Shown here one piece after another: positions 1 through 8,598 of a stretch of 34,016 nt of DNA. The stretch spans positions 1-34,016 of the forward strand of contig CAZTUA010000039.1 in the NCBI GenBank assembly GCA_964616545.1, read 5' to 3'. Numbering within the stretch: position 1 is the stretch's first letter; each line of letters starts with the position of its first letter. Made by a program: the position numbers and the translations under genes. This DNA is from JAQVEM01 sp964616545 (GTDB taxonomy: Bacteria; Actinomycetota; Humimicrobiia; Humimicrobiales; Humimicrobiaceae). The notes below the pieces were generated by a model. The model had not been told where the DNA came from. It did no database searches and worked only from the letters and a program-made list of their open reading frames with translations.

Positions 1-858
1 CTCAAGATCTCTGTGAGCCTCAATTATAATTTCTGCTGCCGGAGACTCGTATATCTCTCTTGACTTTATACCAATAAGCCTGTTTTCAACCATGTCTATC
101 CTTCCAATTCCAAAAGAACCTGCTATTTTATTCGCTTTTTTTATTATGTCACTGGCAGAAATATTTTTCCCGTTCAGCGAAACGGGTACACCTTCCCTAA
201 ATCCTATTTCAAGATTTTCGGACTCATCTTTTTTTCTGGTCACTTTTGTCCATTCATAAATATCTTCCGGTGGCTCATTCCAGGCATTTTCAAGTAACCC
301 GCATTCAATGCTTCTCCCCCAGAGATTTTCATCAATACTGTAAGGACTTTTCTTTGTAACCGGCACTTTTATATTGTACTGTCTTGCATATTTTACAGCT
401 TCTTCTCTTGATATGACCCATTCCCTCTGCGGTGCTATTATTTTAAGATCGGGAGCAAGGCTCCTTATTCCTACGTCAAAGCGCACCTGGTCATTACCCT
501 TTGCGGTACAACCGTGTGCTACAGCCTTAGCTCCTTCTTTTCTGGCTATTTCTACAAGTTTTTTTGCTATCAAAGGCCTCGCAAGAGCTGTCGCAAGAGG
601 ATATTTTTTTTCATATTTTAGATTGGCTTTTATTGATGGAAAAATATAGTCATTTACAAATTCATCCCTTGCATCAATTAACACTGACTTACTCGCTCCT
701 ATTTCCAGCGCCCTTTTGTATGCCCTGCCCAGATCACCTGGCTGGCCGCAGTCAATCAGGGCTGCTATTACGTCCATATTATATTTATCTTTGATCCATT
801 TTATAGAAATTGATGTATCAAGCCCACCGGAATATGCAAGTACAACTTTTTCAGCCAT
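1..858 (-). CDS. argG: Argininosuccinate synthase, 3' end cut by window edge
   Basis: This enzyme joins citrulline and aspartate, using ATP, to form argininosuccinate, the seventh step of arginine synthesis in the cytoplasm. The reading frame opens with ATG at 858 and stays open to base 1, giving 286 codons of a protein usually about 400 residues long, so the C-terminal third lies outside the window. The N-terminus reads MAEKVVLAYSGGLDTS, the family's ATP-pyrophosphatase P-loop (SGGLDTS). Further on, AHGCTAKGNDQVRFD and SPYSIDENLWGRS are also family-typical. It is the last visible gene of the arginine operon, 65 bases after argR. By analogy with actinobacterial clusters argH would be expected next, but it is not in the window. 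Confidence 0.96.
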   Translation of the reverse strand, partial: MAEKVVLAYSGGLDTSISIKWIKDKYNMDVIAALIDCGQPGDLGRAYKRALEIGASKSVLIDARDEFVNDYIFPSIKANLKYEKKYPLATALARPLIAKKLVEIARKEGAKAVAHGCTAKGNDQVRFDVGIRSLAPDLKIIAPQREWVISREEAVKYARQYNIKVPVTKKSPYSIDENLWGRSIECGLLENAWNEPPEDIYEWTKVTRKKDESENLEIGFREGVPVSLNGKNISASDIIKKANKIAGSFGIGRIDMVENRLIGIKSREIYESPAAEIIIEAHRDLE

Positions 859-923
859 TTTTATCCCTTCCTTCATTAACCGGTTTTAATACCGGACTTT
901 TTTATTTTTTACCTATTAATAGA

Positions 924-1382
924 TTAAAATTGTTCCTTTATCATTTTAATTATTTTTATTGCGCTATCATCAGAATTTATAACGCAGATTATTGTATCAT
1001 CACCGGCTACGGTACCCAGTATCTCAACAAAATTCATGCCATCAATAACTGCTGCTGTTCCCTGTGCTTCTCCGGGGAATGTCTTTATAACAATTATATT
1101 TGCTGCTCTTTTTACAGATGTAACACTCTCCTTTAATTTTGATTTCAACTTTTCGGGGTCAATAATTTTCCCTTCAAGTTTTCCTGTCTCAATGGCATAG
1201 TACTCTTCCTGGCGATAATTTCTTATTTTTATTATTCTTAAGTAATTTAAATCTCTTGAAACCGTTGACTGTGTTGCATTATACCCCCTTTTATTAAGCT
1301 CATTTAATAATTCTTCCTGGGACGATACCTTTTTTTCATTTATTATTTCTTTTATAGCTCTGAGTCTTCTGGACCTGTTCAT
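924..1382 (-). CDS. argR: Arginine repressor ArgR
   Basis: ArgR is the arginine-responsive regulator that binds ARG-box operators as a hexamer when arginine is high. The protein has 152 residues, normal for the family. The N-terminal winged helix-turn-helix carries the recognition helix sequence ATQSTVSRDL. The C-terminal arginine-binding and oligomerisation domain carries GTVAGDDTIICVI, with the paired Asp residues that contact arginine. The start ATG at 1382 has an upstream AGAGGT Shine-Dalgarno. It lies between argF (150-base gap) and argG, the order seen in Mycobacterium. Its likely target is the dyad over the argC promoter at 6981-7019, so the operon would control itself. Function is secure from the family; the operator link is inference. 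Confidence 0.95.
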   Translation of the reverse strand: MNRSRRLRAIKEIINEKKVSSQEELLNELNKRGYNATQSTVSRDLNYLRIIKIRNYRQEEYYAIETGKLEGKIIDPEKLKSKLKESVTSVKRAANIIVIKTFPGEAQGTAAVIDGMNFVEILGTVAGDDTIICVINSDDSAIKIIKMIKEQF

Positions 1383-1532
1383 TTTAATTTTACCTCTGTG
1401 CCTGTCATTATTTTATTTACTATATAATTTTTACGATAAGTAAACTTTTTCATATCCAGGTTATTCCGAGATTTCCATTCTTTTTCTCCCGCATAAAGCA
1501 CCCTCATTATTATTGATATAACGAAATATTCA

Positions 1533-2438
1533 CTATTTATACAGATAGGCTAAAAGTCCTTTTTGCGCATGAAGGCGATTTTCCGCCTGGTCAAGAATAA
1601 TAGAGTTGCTGCTATCAAGTACTCCTGAAGTAATTTCCTGGCCCGGGTGCGCGGGCAGACAGTGCATTATTCTTACTTCTTTTTTCGCATATTTCAATAA
1701 ATTTTCATTTAACTGATATTTTTCAAGCTCTTTTAACTTGCAATTATCTATTTCCTGCCCCATGCTGATCCAGACATCTGTATAAATTACGTCTGCACTT
1801 CTTACAGCCTCTGCAGGGTCATTTACCACATTAACTTTCCCTCCCTTATACTGGCTTACAGCATATTTCATAATCTCTTCAGGCGGGGAATATTTTTCGG
1901 GGCATCCTATTGTTATATCAATTCCAAGCTTTGAAAATCCTATAATAAGACTGCTGGTTACATTATTGCTATCACCGATATATACAAACTTTATTTTTTT
2001 ATTTAACATTCCAATTTCTTTTAAAGTCAGCATATCTGCCAGCACCTGGCACGGGTGATAGGAGTCTGTTAAACCATTTATCACCGGCATTCTCCCGTAT
2101 TTCGCAAAGATTTCCAGAGTTTCCTGTTTGAAGGTCCTTATTATTAATCCATCCATGTATAGCGAAAAAATCCTTGCAGTATCCTTATAAGATTCACCCC
2201 TTCCCAGCTGGAGGCTTTTTGAATCAAGGATCAGTGTGTTGCCTCCCAGATGATTTATCCCTACCTCAAAGGATAACCTCGTTCTGGTAGAATGCTTATC
2301 AAACATTATCGCTATATTCTTTCCTTTTAGAATACTGCTGTATTTATTCTTATTTTTTTTGATTTTTAGTGAAAGATTAAGTATGTGTTCAATTTCATTT
2401 CCTGAATAATCTTTCAATGTTAAAAAATCTTTTTTCAT
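1533..2438 (-). CDS. argF: Ornithine carbamoyltransferase
   Basis: The enzyme transfers the carbamoyl group from carbamoyl phosphate to ornithine, giving citrulline. The 301-residue protein shows the carbamoyl-phosphate-binding STRTR (residues 50-54), HPCQ (128-131), the ornithine-domain SMG loop (225-227), HCLP (259-262) with the catalytic Cys, and ENRLHA near the C-terminus. The SMG loop and HCLP motif favour ornithine over acetylornithine or aspartate as substrate. Its ATG directly abuts the argD stop codon (0 bases), and its Shine-Dalgarno AAAGGAG lies inside the end of argD, so translation is probably coupled. Confidence 0.96.
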   Translation of the reverse strand: MKKDFLTLKDYSGNEIEHILNLSLKIKKNKNKYSSILKGKNIAIMFDKHSTRTRLSFEVGINHLGGNTLILDSKSLQLGRGESYKDTARIFSLYMDGLIIRTFKQETLEIFAKYGRMPVINGLTDSYHPCQVLADMLTLKEIGMLNKKIKFVYIGDSNNVTSSLIIGFSKLGIDITIGCPEKYSPPEEIMKYAVSQYKGGKVNVVNDPAEAVRSADVIYTDVWISMGQEIDNCKLKELEKYQLNENLLKYAKKEVRIMHCLPAHPGQEITSGVLDSSNSIILDQAENRLHAQKGLLAYLYK

Positions 2439-3647
2439 TTACATCTCCTTTATTTTTGTATCCAGCCACTTTATAAGGGTGTCTATATTTTTCTTTGTTA
2501 TTTCAAGAATCGGAAGAAATCTCAGAGTATTATCCGACACTCTGTTTATAACCAGTTTATCGTTAAGAGCATCCGTTACAAGTTTTTCCGCAACCGGCTC
2601 ATTGAATTCTATGCCTATCATCAGACCCTTTCCTCTTACCTGCTTTATAACTGAGTATTTGTTTTTTATTTTATTTAATTTTTCAATAAAATATTGCCCC
2701 GATTTTCTGGATTTTTCGATAAGTTTTTTATTTATAATATAATCAATTACTGCAAGTCCGGCCCTGCAGGATGCTGCATTTCCTCCAAATGTCGAACCAT
2801 GTGTCCCTGGCCCGAAACTATTTGCTATTTTTTCTGTTGAAATTATTGCTCCTGCCGGCATACCGCCGCCAAGGCTTTTAGCCAGTACCAGTATATCAGG
2901 ATTAATCCCGTAATCCTGGTAAGCAAACATGCTTCCGGTCCTGCCAAATCCTGTCTGTATCTCATCAAAAACAAGCAATATATCTTTTCCACTGCAAATA
3001 TCCCTCAGCTCCTTAATGAACTTTTCATCTGCAGGATAAATGCCGCCTTCTCCCTGGATGGGCTCCAGCATTATAGCACATGTATTTTCATTCAATAGCG
3101 CCTTTACAGATTCCAAATTATTAAGTTCTGCGTGCTTGAAACCTGAAAGCAAAGGCTCAAATAGTTTTTGTTTCTCAGTCTGAGCCGTAGCTGCAAGAGC
3201 ACCGAGCGTCCTTCCGTGAAAAGCTTTCTTGAAAGTTATTATTTCATATCGTGACGGACCATAATTGTCTGTCGAGTACTTCCTTGCAAGTTTTATTGCA
3301 CCTTCTATAGATTCTGTGCCGCTATTCGTAAAAAATACTTTTTCTCCAAACCCTGAAATTTCGCATAGTTTCTTTGCCAGCATAACCTGCGGTTCATTAT
3401 AATAAACATTCGATGGCTGTATTATATCAGCAATCTGCCCGATTAATGCTTTTACCACATATTTATTACTGTGCCCGACATTAAGACACCCGTAACCTGC
3501 TATAAAATCAAGGTATCTGTGACCTTCCGCATCCCAGAGATACTGCATTTTAGCTTTTACAAACACTGCTGGCAGCCTGTTAATTGTGGGCATTAAATAT
3601 TTCTTGCCTGTATTATAAATTTCCGAATTTTTTAAAATATTATTCAT
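2439..3647 (-). CDS. argD: Acetylornithine aminotransferase
   Basis: This PLP-dependent class III aminotransferase converts N-acetylglutamate semialdehyde to N-acetylornithine with glutamate as amino donor. The 402-residue protein has TNSGTES for phosphate binding (about 107-113), FDEIQTGFGRTG with the PLP-contacting Asp228, and LAKSLGGGMPAGA with the Schiff-base Lys257. GTHGSTFGGN is also present. The length is standard. The start ATG at 3647 is 2 bases from the argB stop, with GGGAG as ribosome site overlapping the argB end. Some ArgD proteins also serve lysine synthesis as succinyl-diaminopimelate aminotransferase; the operon context makes arginine the main role here. Confidence 0.96.
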   Translation of the reverse strand: MNNILKNSEIYNTGKKYLMPTINRLPAVFVKAKMQYLWDAEGHRYLDFIAGYGCLNVGHSNKYVVKALIGQIADIIQPSNVYYNEPQVMLAKKLCEISGFGEKVFFTNSGTESIEGAIKLARKYSTDNYGPSRYEIITFKKAFHGRTLGALAATAQTEKQKLFEPLLSGFKHAELNNLESVKALLNENTCAIMLEPIQGEGGIYPADEKFIKELRDICSGKDILLVFDEIQTGFGRTGSMFAYQDYGINPDILVLAKSLGGGMPAGAIISTEKIANSFGPGTHGSTFGGNAASCRAGLAVIDYIINKKLIEKSRKSGQYFIEKLNKIKNKYSVIKQVRGKGLMIGIEFNEPVAEKLVTDALNDKLVINRVSDNTLRFLPILEITKKNIDTLIKWLDTKIKEM

Positions 3648-3649
3648 AA

Positions 3650-4567
3650 TTAAATCTCCCTGCCTGTTATCATTGTACCAATTCCTTTATCCGTAAATAT
3701 TTCCATAAGTATCGAATGTTTTTTAATTCCATTTAATATGTGAGTTCTCTCGGCACCGTTTTCCAGTGCATCAATGCAGGCCATAACCTTTGGAATCATT
3801 CCCGAGCTTATTTTTCCGCTGTCTATTAACTTCACGCATTCCTCTTTTGTTATCTTTGATATCAGCTTTTTCCCGTCCTTTTTATTTTCCATCAGTATCC
3901 CATCAACATCTGTTAAAAGAATCATTTTCTTTGCATTAAGAGAAATTGCTATTCTGGCAGCACATGTATCAGCATTTATATTATATGTATTACCTTTGCT
4001 ATCTGTTCCAAGTGTGGCAATAACAGGTATATAGCCATTTCCCAGTATATTATTTAAAAATCCGGAATTTATACTCTTAATCTCTCCGACAAATCCTAGA
4101 TTTATTTCTTTTCCGTCCCTGTTATATTTTTTCTTACCGCACTTTATAAAACCAGCGTCATTACCCGATATTCCCACAGCGGTGCCGCCATGTTTGTTAA
4201 GGAAAGATACTATTTTTGTATTTATATCCCCTATAAGAACCATTTTTACAATATTGATCATATTGCTGTCCGTTATTCTCAACCCGTCCACGAATTCTGG
4301 CTTTATCCCTTTTTCCAGTGCCATCTCATTTATCTGCTTACCGCCTCCGTGTACAAGCACCACTTTTATCCCCACATATTTCATAAGAATAAGGTCGTTG
4401 AGGACACTTTCCAGCATGCTGTTTTTTTCCATCATGCTTCCGCCTATTTTAACAACCACAACTTTATCAAAATATTCTTTAATATATGGCAATGATTCCA
4501 GCAAAACTTCTACTTTATTGTTATAAATTTCTTTCACATTCACACCGCTTTCTTTTTTATTTTTCAC
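3650..4567 (-). CDS. argB: Acetylglutamate kinase
   Basis: ArgB phosphorylates N-acetylglutamate, the second step of the pathway and often the point of arginine feedback. The 305-residue protein is an amino-acid-kinase fold: VVKIGGSMME near the N-terminus, VLVHGGGKQINEMA glycine-rich loop, GLRITDSNM substrate region, LLTDVDGIL for nucleotide binding, and ISSGMIPKV near the C-terminus. The start is GTG at 4567, with AAGG about 9 bases upstream; a second GTG lies 8 codons in. An N-terminal extension before the kinase core is present, as in arginine-sensitive ArgB enzymes, but feedback inhibition cannot be judged from sequence alone. It lies 50 bases after argJ. Confidence 0.95.
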   Translation of the reverse strand: MKNKKESGVNVKEIYNNKVEVLLESLPYIKEYFDKVVVVKIGGSMMEKNSMLESVLNDLILMKYVGIKVVLVHGGGKQINEMALEKGIKPEFVDGLRITDSNMINIVKMVLIGDINTKIVSFLNKHGGTAVGISGNDAGFIKCGKKKYNRDGKEINLGFVGEIKSINSGFLNNILGNGYIPVIATLGTDSKGNTYNINADTCAARIAISLNAKKMILLTDVDGILMENKKDGKKLISKITKEECVKLIDSGKISSGMIPKVMACIDALENGAERTHILNGIKKHSILMEIFTDKGIGTMITGREI

Positions 4568-4617
4568 TTTATTGCCTTATCCTGGCAGGGCTTATCTTTA
4601 AAGTTTATTTACTCTTC

Positions 4618-5871
4618 CTATGTCCGGTATAATGCATTTATTTTTATATATTCAAATGAAAGATCCGAAGTTAAAACTTCAAAGTATCCATTTCCGCAGT
4701 TTAAATCAATGGTAAAATCAATTTCCCTCTCTTTCATTAACTTTTTTACTTCTGCTGTATTGAATTCTTTACCCATTCCATTTTCTACAATAATGATATT
4801 ATCAATTAATATATTGATTTTATCGGGATTAAAATCACAGCCGGCTGAACCCAGAGCGGCACTTATTCTTCCCCAGTTCAGGTCCTGACCAAACATTGCG
4901 CATTTGAACAGGTTTGAGTTTGCAACCTTAAAAGCCAGTTTTCTGGCGTCGGTCATATCATGTGCGTTTAAAATTTTTATTTTGATTAATTTTGTTGCGC
5001 CTTCCCCGTCAAGAACTATTTTTTTTGCCAGATTCTTCATAATATATGAAAAAGCGCTTTTAAAATCTTTGTAATATTTGCTTTTTTTATTTTTTACGCA
5101 GACTCCGCTCTGTGCATTTGCCATAACAAATACCATATCGTTTGTACTCTGACACCCGTCTATGGTTATACTGTTAAAACTTTTATCAGTTTCTTCATAT
5201 AAGATATCATAAAGAATTTTTTTTGATATTCCGATATTTGTTGTTATAAATACCAGAAGTGTTGCCATATTGGGCTCTATCATACCGGAGCCCTTAGCTA
5301 TTCCTCCTATTATTATATCCTCACCTTCCCGGACATGAATGCATACCGCTGTTTCCTTTGCCAGCAGGTCAGTGGTCAGTATTGCTTCTGCCGCTTCGTG
5401 TCCGCCCTGGCTGCTTAACCTGGTGGAACACTCCTTAATCCCGTATTCAATCTTTTCCATTGGCAGCTGTTTCCCGATTACCCCTGTTGAAGATACTATT
5501 ATGTTTTTGCTGTCTGTATTTAAATATTTTGATGCAATATCAATTGTTTTTTTTGCATTTAAGTAACCCTTCTTCCCTGTGCAGGCATTTGCAATCCCAC
5601 TGTTTACAACAACTGCTTTTATATTTCTGGTTTTACCGAGCTGCTCCCTGGTAACCAGAACAGGCGCCGCAGAAAATTTATTTGTGGTAAATACGCCGCT
5701 GCATACAGCGCCCTCCGGCGCATGTATAATACAAAAATCTAATTTATTTGAATTTTTGATACCACAGTGGCATGCTGAAGCATAAAATCCGGGAACATTT
5801 GTTATTGTTCCTTCATTTATAATTTCAAAATTATTATTTTTGTTATTCTTTTTGTTTTGTTCTGTTAACAT
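4618..5871 (-). CDS. argJ: Glutamate N-acetyltransferase / ornithine acetyltransferase
   Basis: ArgJ recycles the acetyl group from acetylornithine to glutamate; bifunctional forms also use acetyl-CoA. It is an Ntn-type enzyme that cuts itself into two chains. The 417-residue protein shows the cleavage-site region EPNMATLLVFIT, with the predicted cut between Ala203 and Thr204; Thr204 becomes the nucleophile. Oxyanion-hole residues are likely in VSSTGVIGKQL (127-137). Having argJ and no argE in the cluster implies the cyclic pathway. The start ATG at 5871 has a GAAGGGA ribosome site somewhat far upstream. It follows argC after 24 bases. Whether it is mono- or bifunctional is not decidable here. 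Confidence 0.95.
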   Translation of the reverse strand: MLTEQNKKNNKNNNFEIINEGTITNVPGFYASACHCGIKNSNKLDFCIIHAPEGAVCSGVFTTNKFSAAPVLVTREQLGKTRNIKAVVVNSGIANACTGKKGYLNAKKTIDIASKYLNTDSKNIIVSSTGVIGKQLPMEKIEYGIKECSTRLSSQGGHEAAEAILTTDLLAKETAVCIHVREGEDIIIGGIAKGSGMIEPNMATLLVFITTNIGISKKILYDILYEETDKSFNSITIDGCQSTNDMVFVMANAQSGVCVKNKKSKYYKDFKSAFSYIMKNLAKKIVLDGEGATKLIKIKILNAHDMTDARKLAFKVANSNLFKCAMFGQDLNWGRISAALGSAGCDFNPDKINILIDNIIIVENGMGKEFNTAEVKKLMKEREIDFTIDLNCGNGYFEVLTSDLSFEYIKINALYRT

Positions 5872-5895
5872 AATAAATTAATATCCCTTCATTAA

Positions 5896-6960
5896 TTAAG
5901 AAAATACCCCGTTAAAACATAATCCTTCTTTTTCATCAAAACCCATCATTATATTCATATTTTGAACTGCCTGACCGGCGGCACCCTTTAAGAGATTATC
6001 TATTGCACTGAAAATTTTTAGTGTGCCTGTTCTTTCATCAAGTTTATATCCAAGCAAACACATATTGGTTCCGATTACATCCCTGAGCTGTGGTATTTCT
6101 GTACCTGTAAATTTAACAAAAGGAAGACCGCTGCAGAATTTTTCATACAGGCCATATATTTTTTCCTCTGTGTTGCTTTCTACCTCTACAGTACTTATCC
6201 TGCAATATATAGATGTAAATATCCCCCTGTTTACAGGTAGAAGATGAGGTGTAAAATTTATTTTAAATTTTTTTCCTGAAATCTCCTCTATCTCCTGTTC
6301 AATTTCTCCTGTGTGCCTGTGTCCTGCCGCAGAATAAGCGTAAAAATTATTTTCAACATTTGTAAAAAGGTACTGTTCTTCAGGCTTCCTTCCTGCTCCG
6401 CTCACACCGGATTTAGAATCAATGCATATACCCTTTATAGTTATATCCCCCTTAATCACAGGGGCAAGTCCCAGCAAAACAGAAGTTGGATAGCATCCTG
6501 GATTGGCAACATAATTGCTTTTTTGAATCTTATCTTTGTTTGTTTCCGGGAGGCCGTATACAAATTTAGAAAGCTCTTCTTTCATGATATGTACGGTTCC
6601 ATACCAGTATTTATAGTCTTCCGGCATTTTTAACCTGAAATCAGAACCTATGTCTATAATTTTAAAATTGTAATTGCCTTTTAATTCCTTTAAATATTCC
6701 ATTGATTTATGTGGAGGAAGACATAAAAATATTATATCAATGTCTTCAAGGTCGCAATTTTTTGCCTCCCCGGTAAAGGTAAGATCAGTATCCCCGCTGT
6801 TCGTATATGATGGGAACACTTCACTTACAGCCATGTTTTTATAGGTTCTTGAGGTCACAAAATTTATTTTTGCATACCTGTGAAAGCTTAATATTTTTAC
6901 AAGCTCAAGTCCTGTAAATCCTGAACCTCCAACAATTCCTGCTTTAACTATCTTTTTCAT
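5896..6960 (-). CDS. argC: N-acetyl-gamma-glutamyl-phosphate reductase
   Basis: ArgC reduces N-acetylglutamyl phosphate to the semialdehyde with NADPH. The Rossmann motif GIVGGSGFTGLELVKIL starts a few residues in. GSDFRL and NPGCYPTSVLL, with the catalytic Cys156, are diagnostic, as is the histidine region AAGHRHTGEIEQE. The start chosen is ATG at 6960, because GGAGG sits 8 bases upstream of it. An in-frame ATG at 6975 would start inside that Shine-Dalgarno and is unlikely to be used. This gives 354 residues, a normal length. It is the first gene of the arginine operon, with the promoter and operator immediately upstream. Confidence 0.96.
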   Translation of the reverse strand: MKKIVKAGIVGGSGFTGLELVKILSFHRYAKINFVTSRTYKNMAVSEVFPSYTNSGDTDLTFTGEAKNCDLEDIDIIFLCLPPHKSMEYLKELKGNYNFKIIDIGSDFRLKMPEDYKYWYGTVHIMKEELSKFVYGLPETNKDKIQKSNYVANPGCYPTSVLLGLAPVIKGDITIKGICIDSKSGVSGAGRKPEEQYLFTNVENNFYAYSAAGHRHTGEIEQEIEEISGKKFKINFTPHLLPVNRGIFTSIYCRISTVEVESNTEEKIYGLYEKFCSGLPFVKFTGTEIPQLRDVIGTNMCLLGYKLDERTGTLKIFSAIDNLLKGAAGQAVQNMNIMMGFDEKEGLCFNGVFS

Positions 6961-6980
6961 AATTTTACCCTCCATTATTG

Positions 6981-7019
6981 ATTTGCATATTATACATAAT
7001 TATTAAATAATATGCAAAT
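6981..7019 (-). promoter_or_regulatory. argC promoter overlapped by 39-bp dyad, probable ArgR operator
   Basis: A 13-bp perfect inverted repeat (arms 6981-6993 and 7007-7019, ATTTGCATATTAT and its complement) surrounds a 13-base centre. Read on the minus strand, a perfect -10 TATAAT lies at 6994-6989 and a partial -35 TTGCAT at 7017-7012, with a 17-base spacer. Both promoter elements fall inside the dyad, and transcription would start about 20 bases before the argC start codon. The total length of 39 bp equals two 18-bp ARG boxes separated by 3 bp, the classical ArgR arrangement. The repeat and promoter are seen directly; ArgR binding is inferred from the operon and the argR gene in it. Confidence 0.7.
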
Positions 7020-7059
7020 TAAATTTTACCATGATTTTTTAGACCTGGCATTGACAGTT

Positions 7060-8598
7060 CTATATTCTATTCTTTATTTTTCTTGTGAGTAAATATAAGA
7101 ATGCCGTAAGAAATGCAGAGCCGCAGTAAAGTAACATAATGATGTTACCATATCGCGAGTAAAAAGTTATTTCAGGCATAAGAAAAATACTTCCATAAAT
7201 AATTTTTTCTTCCATCAGATCCGAACGTTCCATAATTTCTCCTGATGGGGAAATTATTGCCGATATCCCGGTATTGGCACAGTGTGCAACATAACATCCG
7301 TTTTCAATGGCTCTTATCTTTGAAAATATAAGATGGTGCCAGGGCGCAATGCTGTTGTCCAGGCTGGAATTATCTGCAAGTACAAATATTGCTTCTGCAC
7401 CGTTATTCCTTAGATTCCTTGCAATAGAAGGAATTGTTGACTCATAGCAAATATTTACCCCTACCCTGCCCTTTCCAGGATAGTTTATTGGAGTATAATC
7501 TCTGCCGGGCACAATTTTGGCAACTGTAAAATCTATAAAATTCAAATAACCCAGAACCTCCGGATAAGGAATATGCTGAATGAAAGGTACCGGATGTATT
7601 TCATTATATCTGCCCGCAATTTTTAAATCTGAATCATACAGTAAAGCCGAGTTGTAGTATTCTGATTGGTCTTCATTGTGGACGTATTGACCGATAAGTA
7701 TATATATTTTTTCCTCTTCTGTAATTTTTTCTGCCCAGTTTTTAAAACCTTCGTTTGCATTAACAGACCCCCACAGCATGCTTTCGGGGAATACCACAAG
7801 CTCTGTTCCCTCCCTGAAATAATTATTTTTGCTGTATCCTGCAGGCAGTATTTCGCTTCCTTTGCATGAAAATTTTTCATCATATTGTATATTTGTCTGT
7901 ACCATTGCCACCTTTATCTCTTCGTAACCACTATTTTTTATCAAGCGGTTCAAATTATTATTTACGCTGATAATGCCATATATATTAAATATCAATAAAA
8001 TACCCGTGCATGCAATAAGATACTTAAAAACTGCTTTTCTATTTTTTAGAGAGGAGATTATTGTTTCAAAGATACATGCGTTAAAGAGAACTATAATAAA
8101 TGACACTCCATAGATTCCGGTAAACCTTGTAATTTGCATTAAGGGCAAAAAATTATACTGCGAATACCCGAGAATACCAATGGTAAAAGCAAGATATGAT
8201 TGAGACCTCAAAAATTCCACAAGTATCCATACAGCAGGTATTAAAAATATCCTGATGCATGGTTTATCTATTTTTTCAAGGATAAAATATATGGCGATTC
8301 CATAAATCAGGAATATAACGGCCAGAATAGGCACAAGTAACAGCCAGACAAATTTTACAGGTAAAACCATCATCCAGTAAATCAATCCCATAAAAAATCC
8401 GATGCCGCATATAAAACTGAAAATAACAGTCTGTTTTAGATTTGATTTATATACAGTAAAAAGAAAAGGTAATAATGCGAACCATGCAAAAAATCCCAGT
8501 TCCTTAAAACTTAAAAATAAAAACAATGCCGATAGCATTGATAGTATTAATCTATGATAATTTTTTAAAATATTTTTACCTGCTTCCGTTATGGTCAA
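7060..8598 (-). CDS. lnt: Apolipoprotein N-acyltransferase-like membrane protein (Lnt family)
   Basis: Lnt adds the third acyl chain to lipoproteins at the outer face of the inner membrane. The 512-residue protein has the family layout: about six N-terminal membrane segments (to about 215), a nitrilase-fold domain (about 228-470) and one C-terminal membrane segment. Glu272 (VVFPES) and Cys384-Tyr385-Glu386 (NICYE) match the E. coli catalytic Glu267, Cys387 and Glu389. At the catalytic-lysine position (Lys335 in E. coli) the sequence reads YNEIHPVPF, so Glu333 replaces Lys. The following essential Glu (E. coli 343) is Gln341. Activity is therefore uncertain. The start is TTG at 8598, with AGAGG close upstream, overlapping the preceding gene by 23 bases. 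The next ATG is 20 codons in. Confidence 0.85.
   Translation of the reverse strand: MTITEAGKNILKNYHRLILSMLSALFLFLSFKELGFFAWFALLPFLFTVYKSNLKQTVIFSFICGIGFFMGLIYWMMVLPVKFVWLLLVPILAVIFLIYGIAIYFILEKIDKPCIRIFLIPAVWILVEFLRSQSYLAFTIGILGYSQYNFLPLMQITRFTGIYGVSFIIVLFNACIFETIISSLKNRKAVFKYLIACTGILLIFNIYGIISVNNNLNRLIKNSGYEEIKVAMVQTNIQYDEKFSCKGSEILPAGYSKNNYFREGTELVVFPESMLWGSVNANEGFKNWAEKITEEEKIYILIGQYVHNEDQSEYYNSALLYDSDLKIAGRYNEIHPVPFIQHIPYPEVLGYLNFIDFTVAKIVPGRDYTPINYPGKGRVGVNICYESTIPSIARNLRNNGAEAIFVLADNSSLDNSIAPWHHLIFSKIRAIENGCYVAHCANTGISAIISPSGEIMERSDLMEEKIIYGSIFLMPEITFYSRYGNIIMLLYCGSAFLTAFLYLLTRKIKNRI

Noticed and set aside
879..915. A 5-bp hairpin (CCGGT/ACCGG) followed by a T run on the plus strand between argR and argG, resembling a terminator.
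   Set aside because: It would act only on plus-strand RNA, and no plus-strand gene precedes it. On the minus strand, where the operon is read, no T run follows. The stem is short.
374..1136. Plus-strand open frames across argG and argR.
   Set aside because: They are antisense to well-identified genes, lack ribosome sites and show no recognisable domains. The same holds for the other antisense frames in the window.
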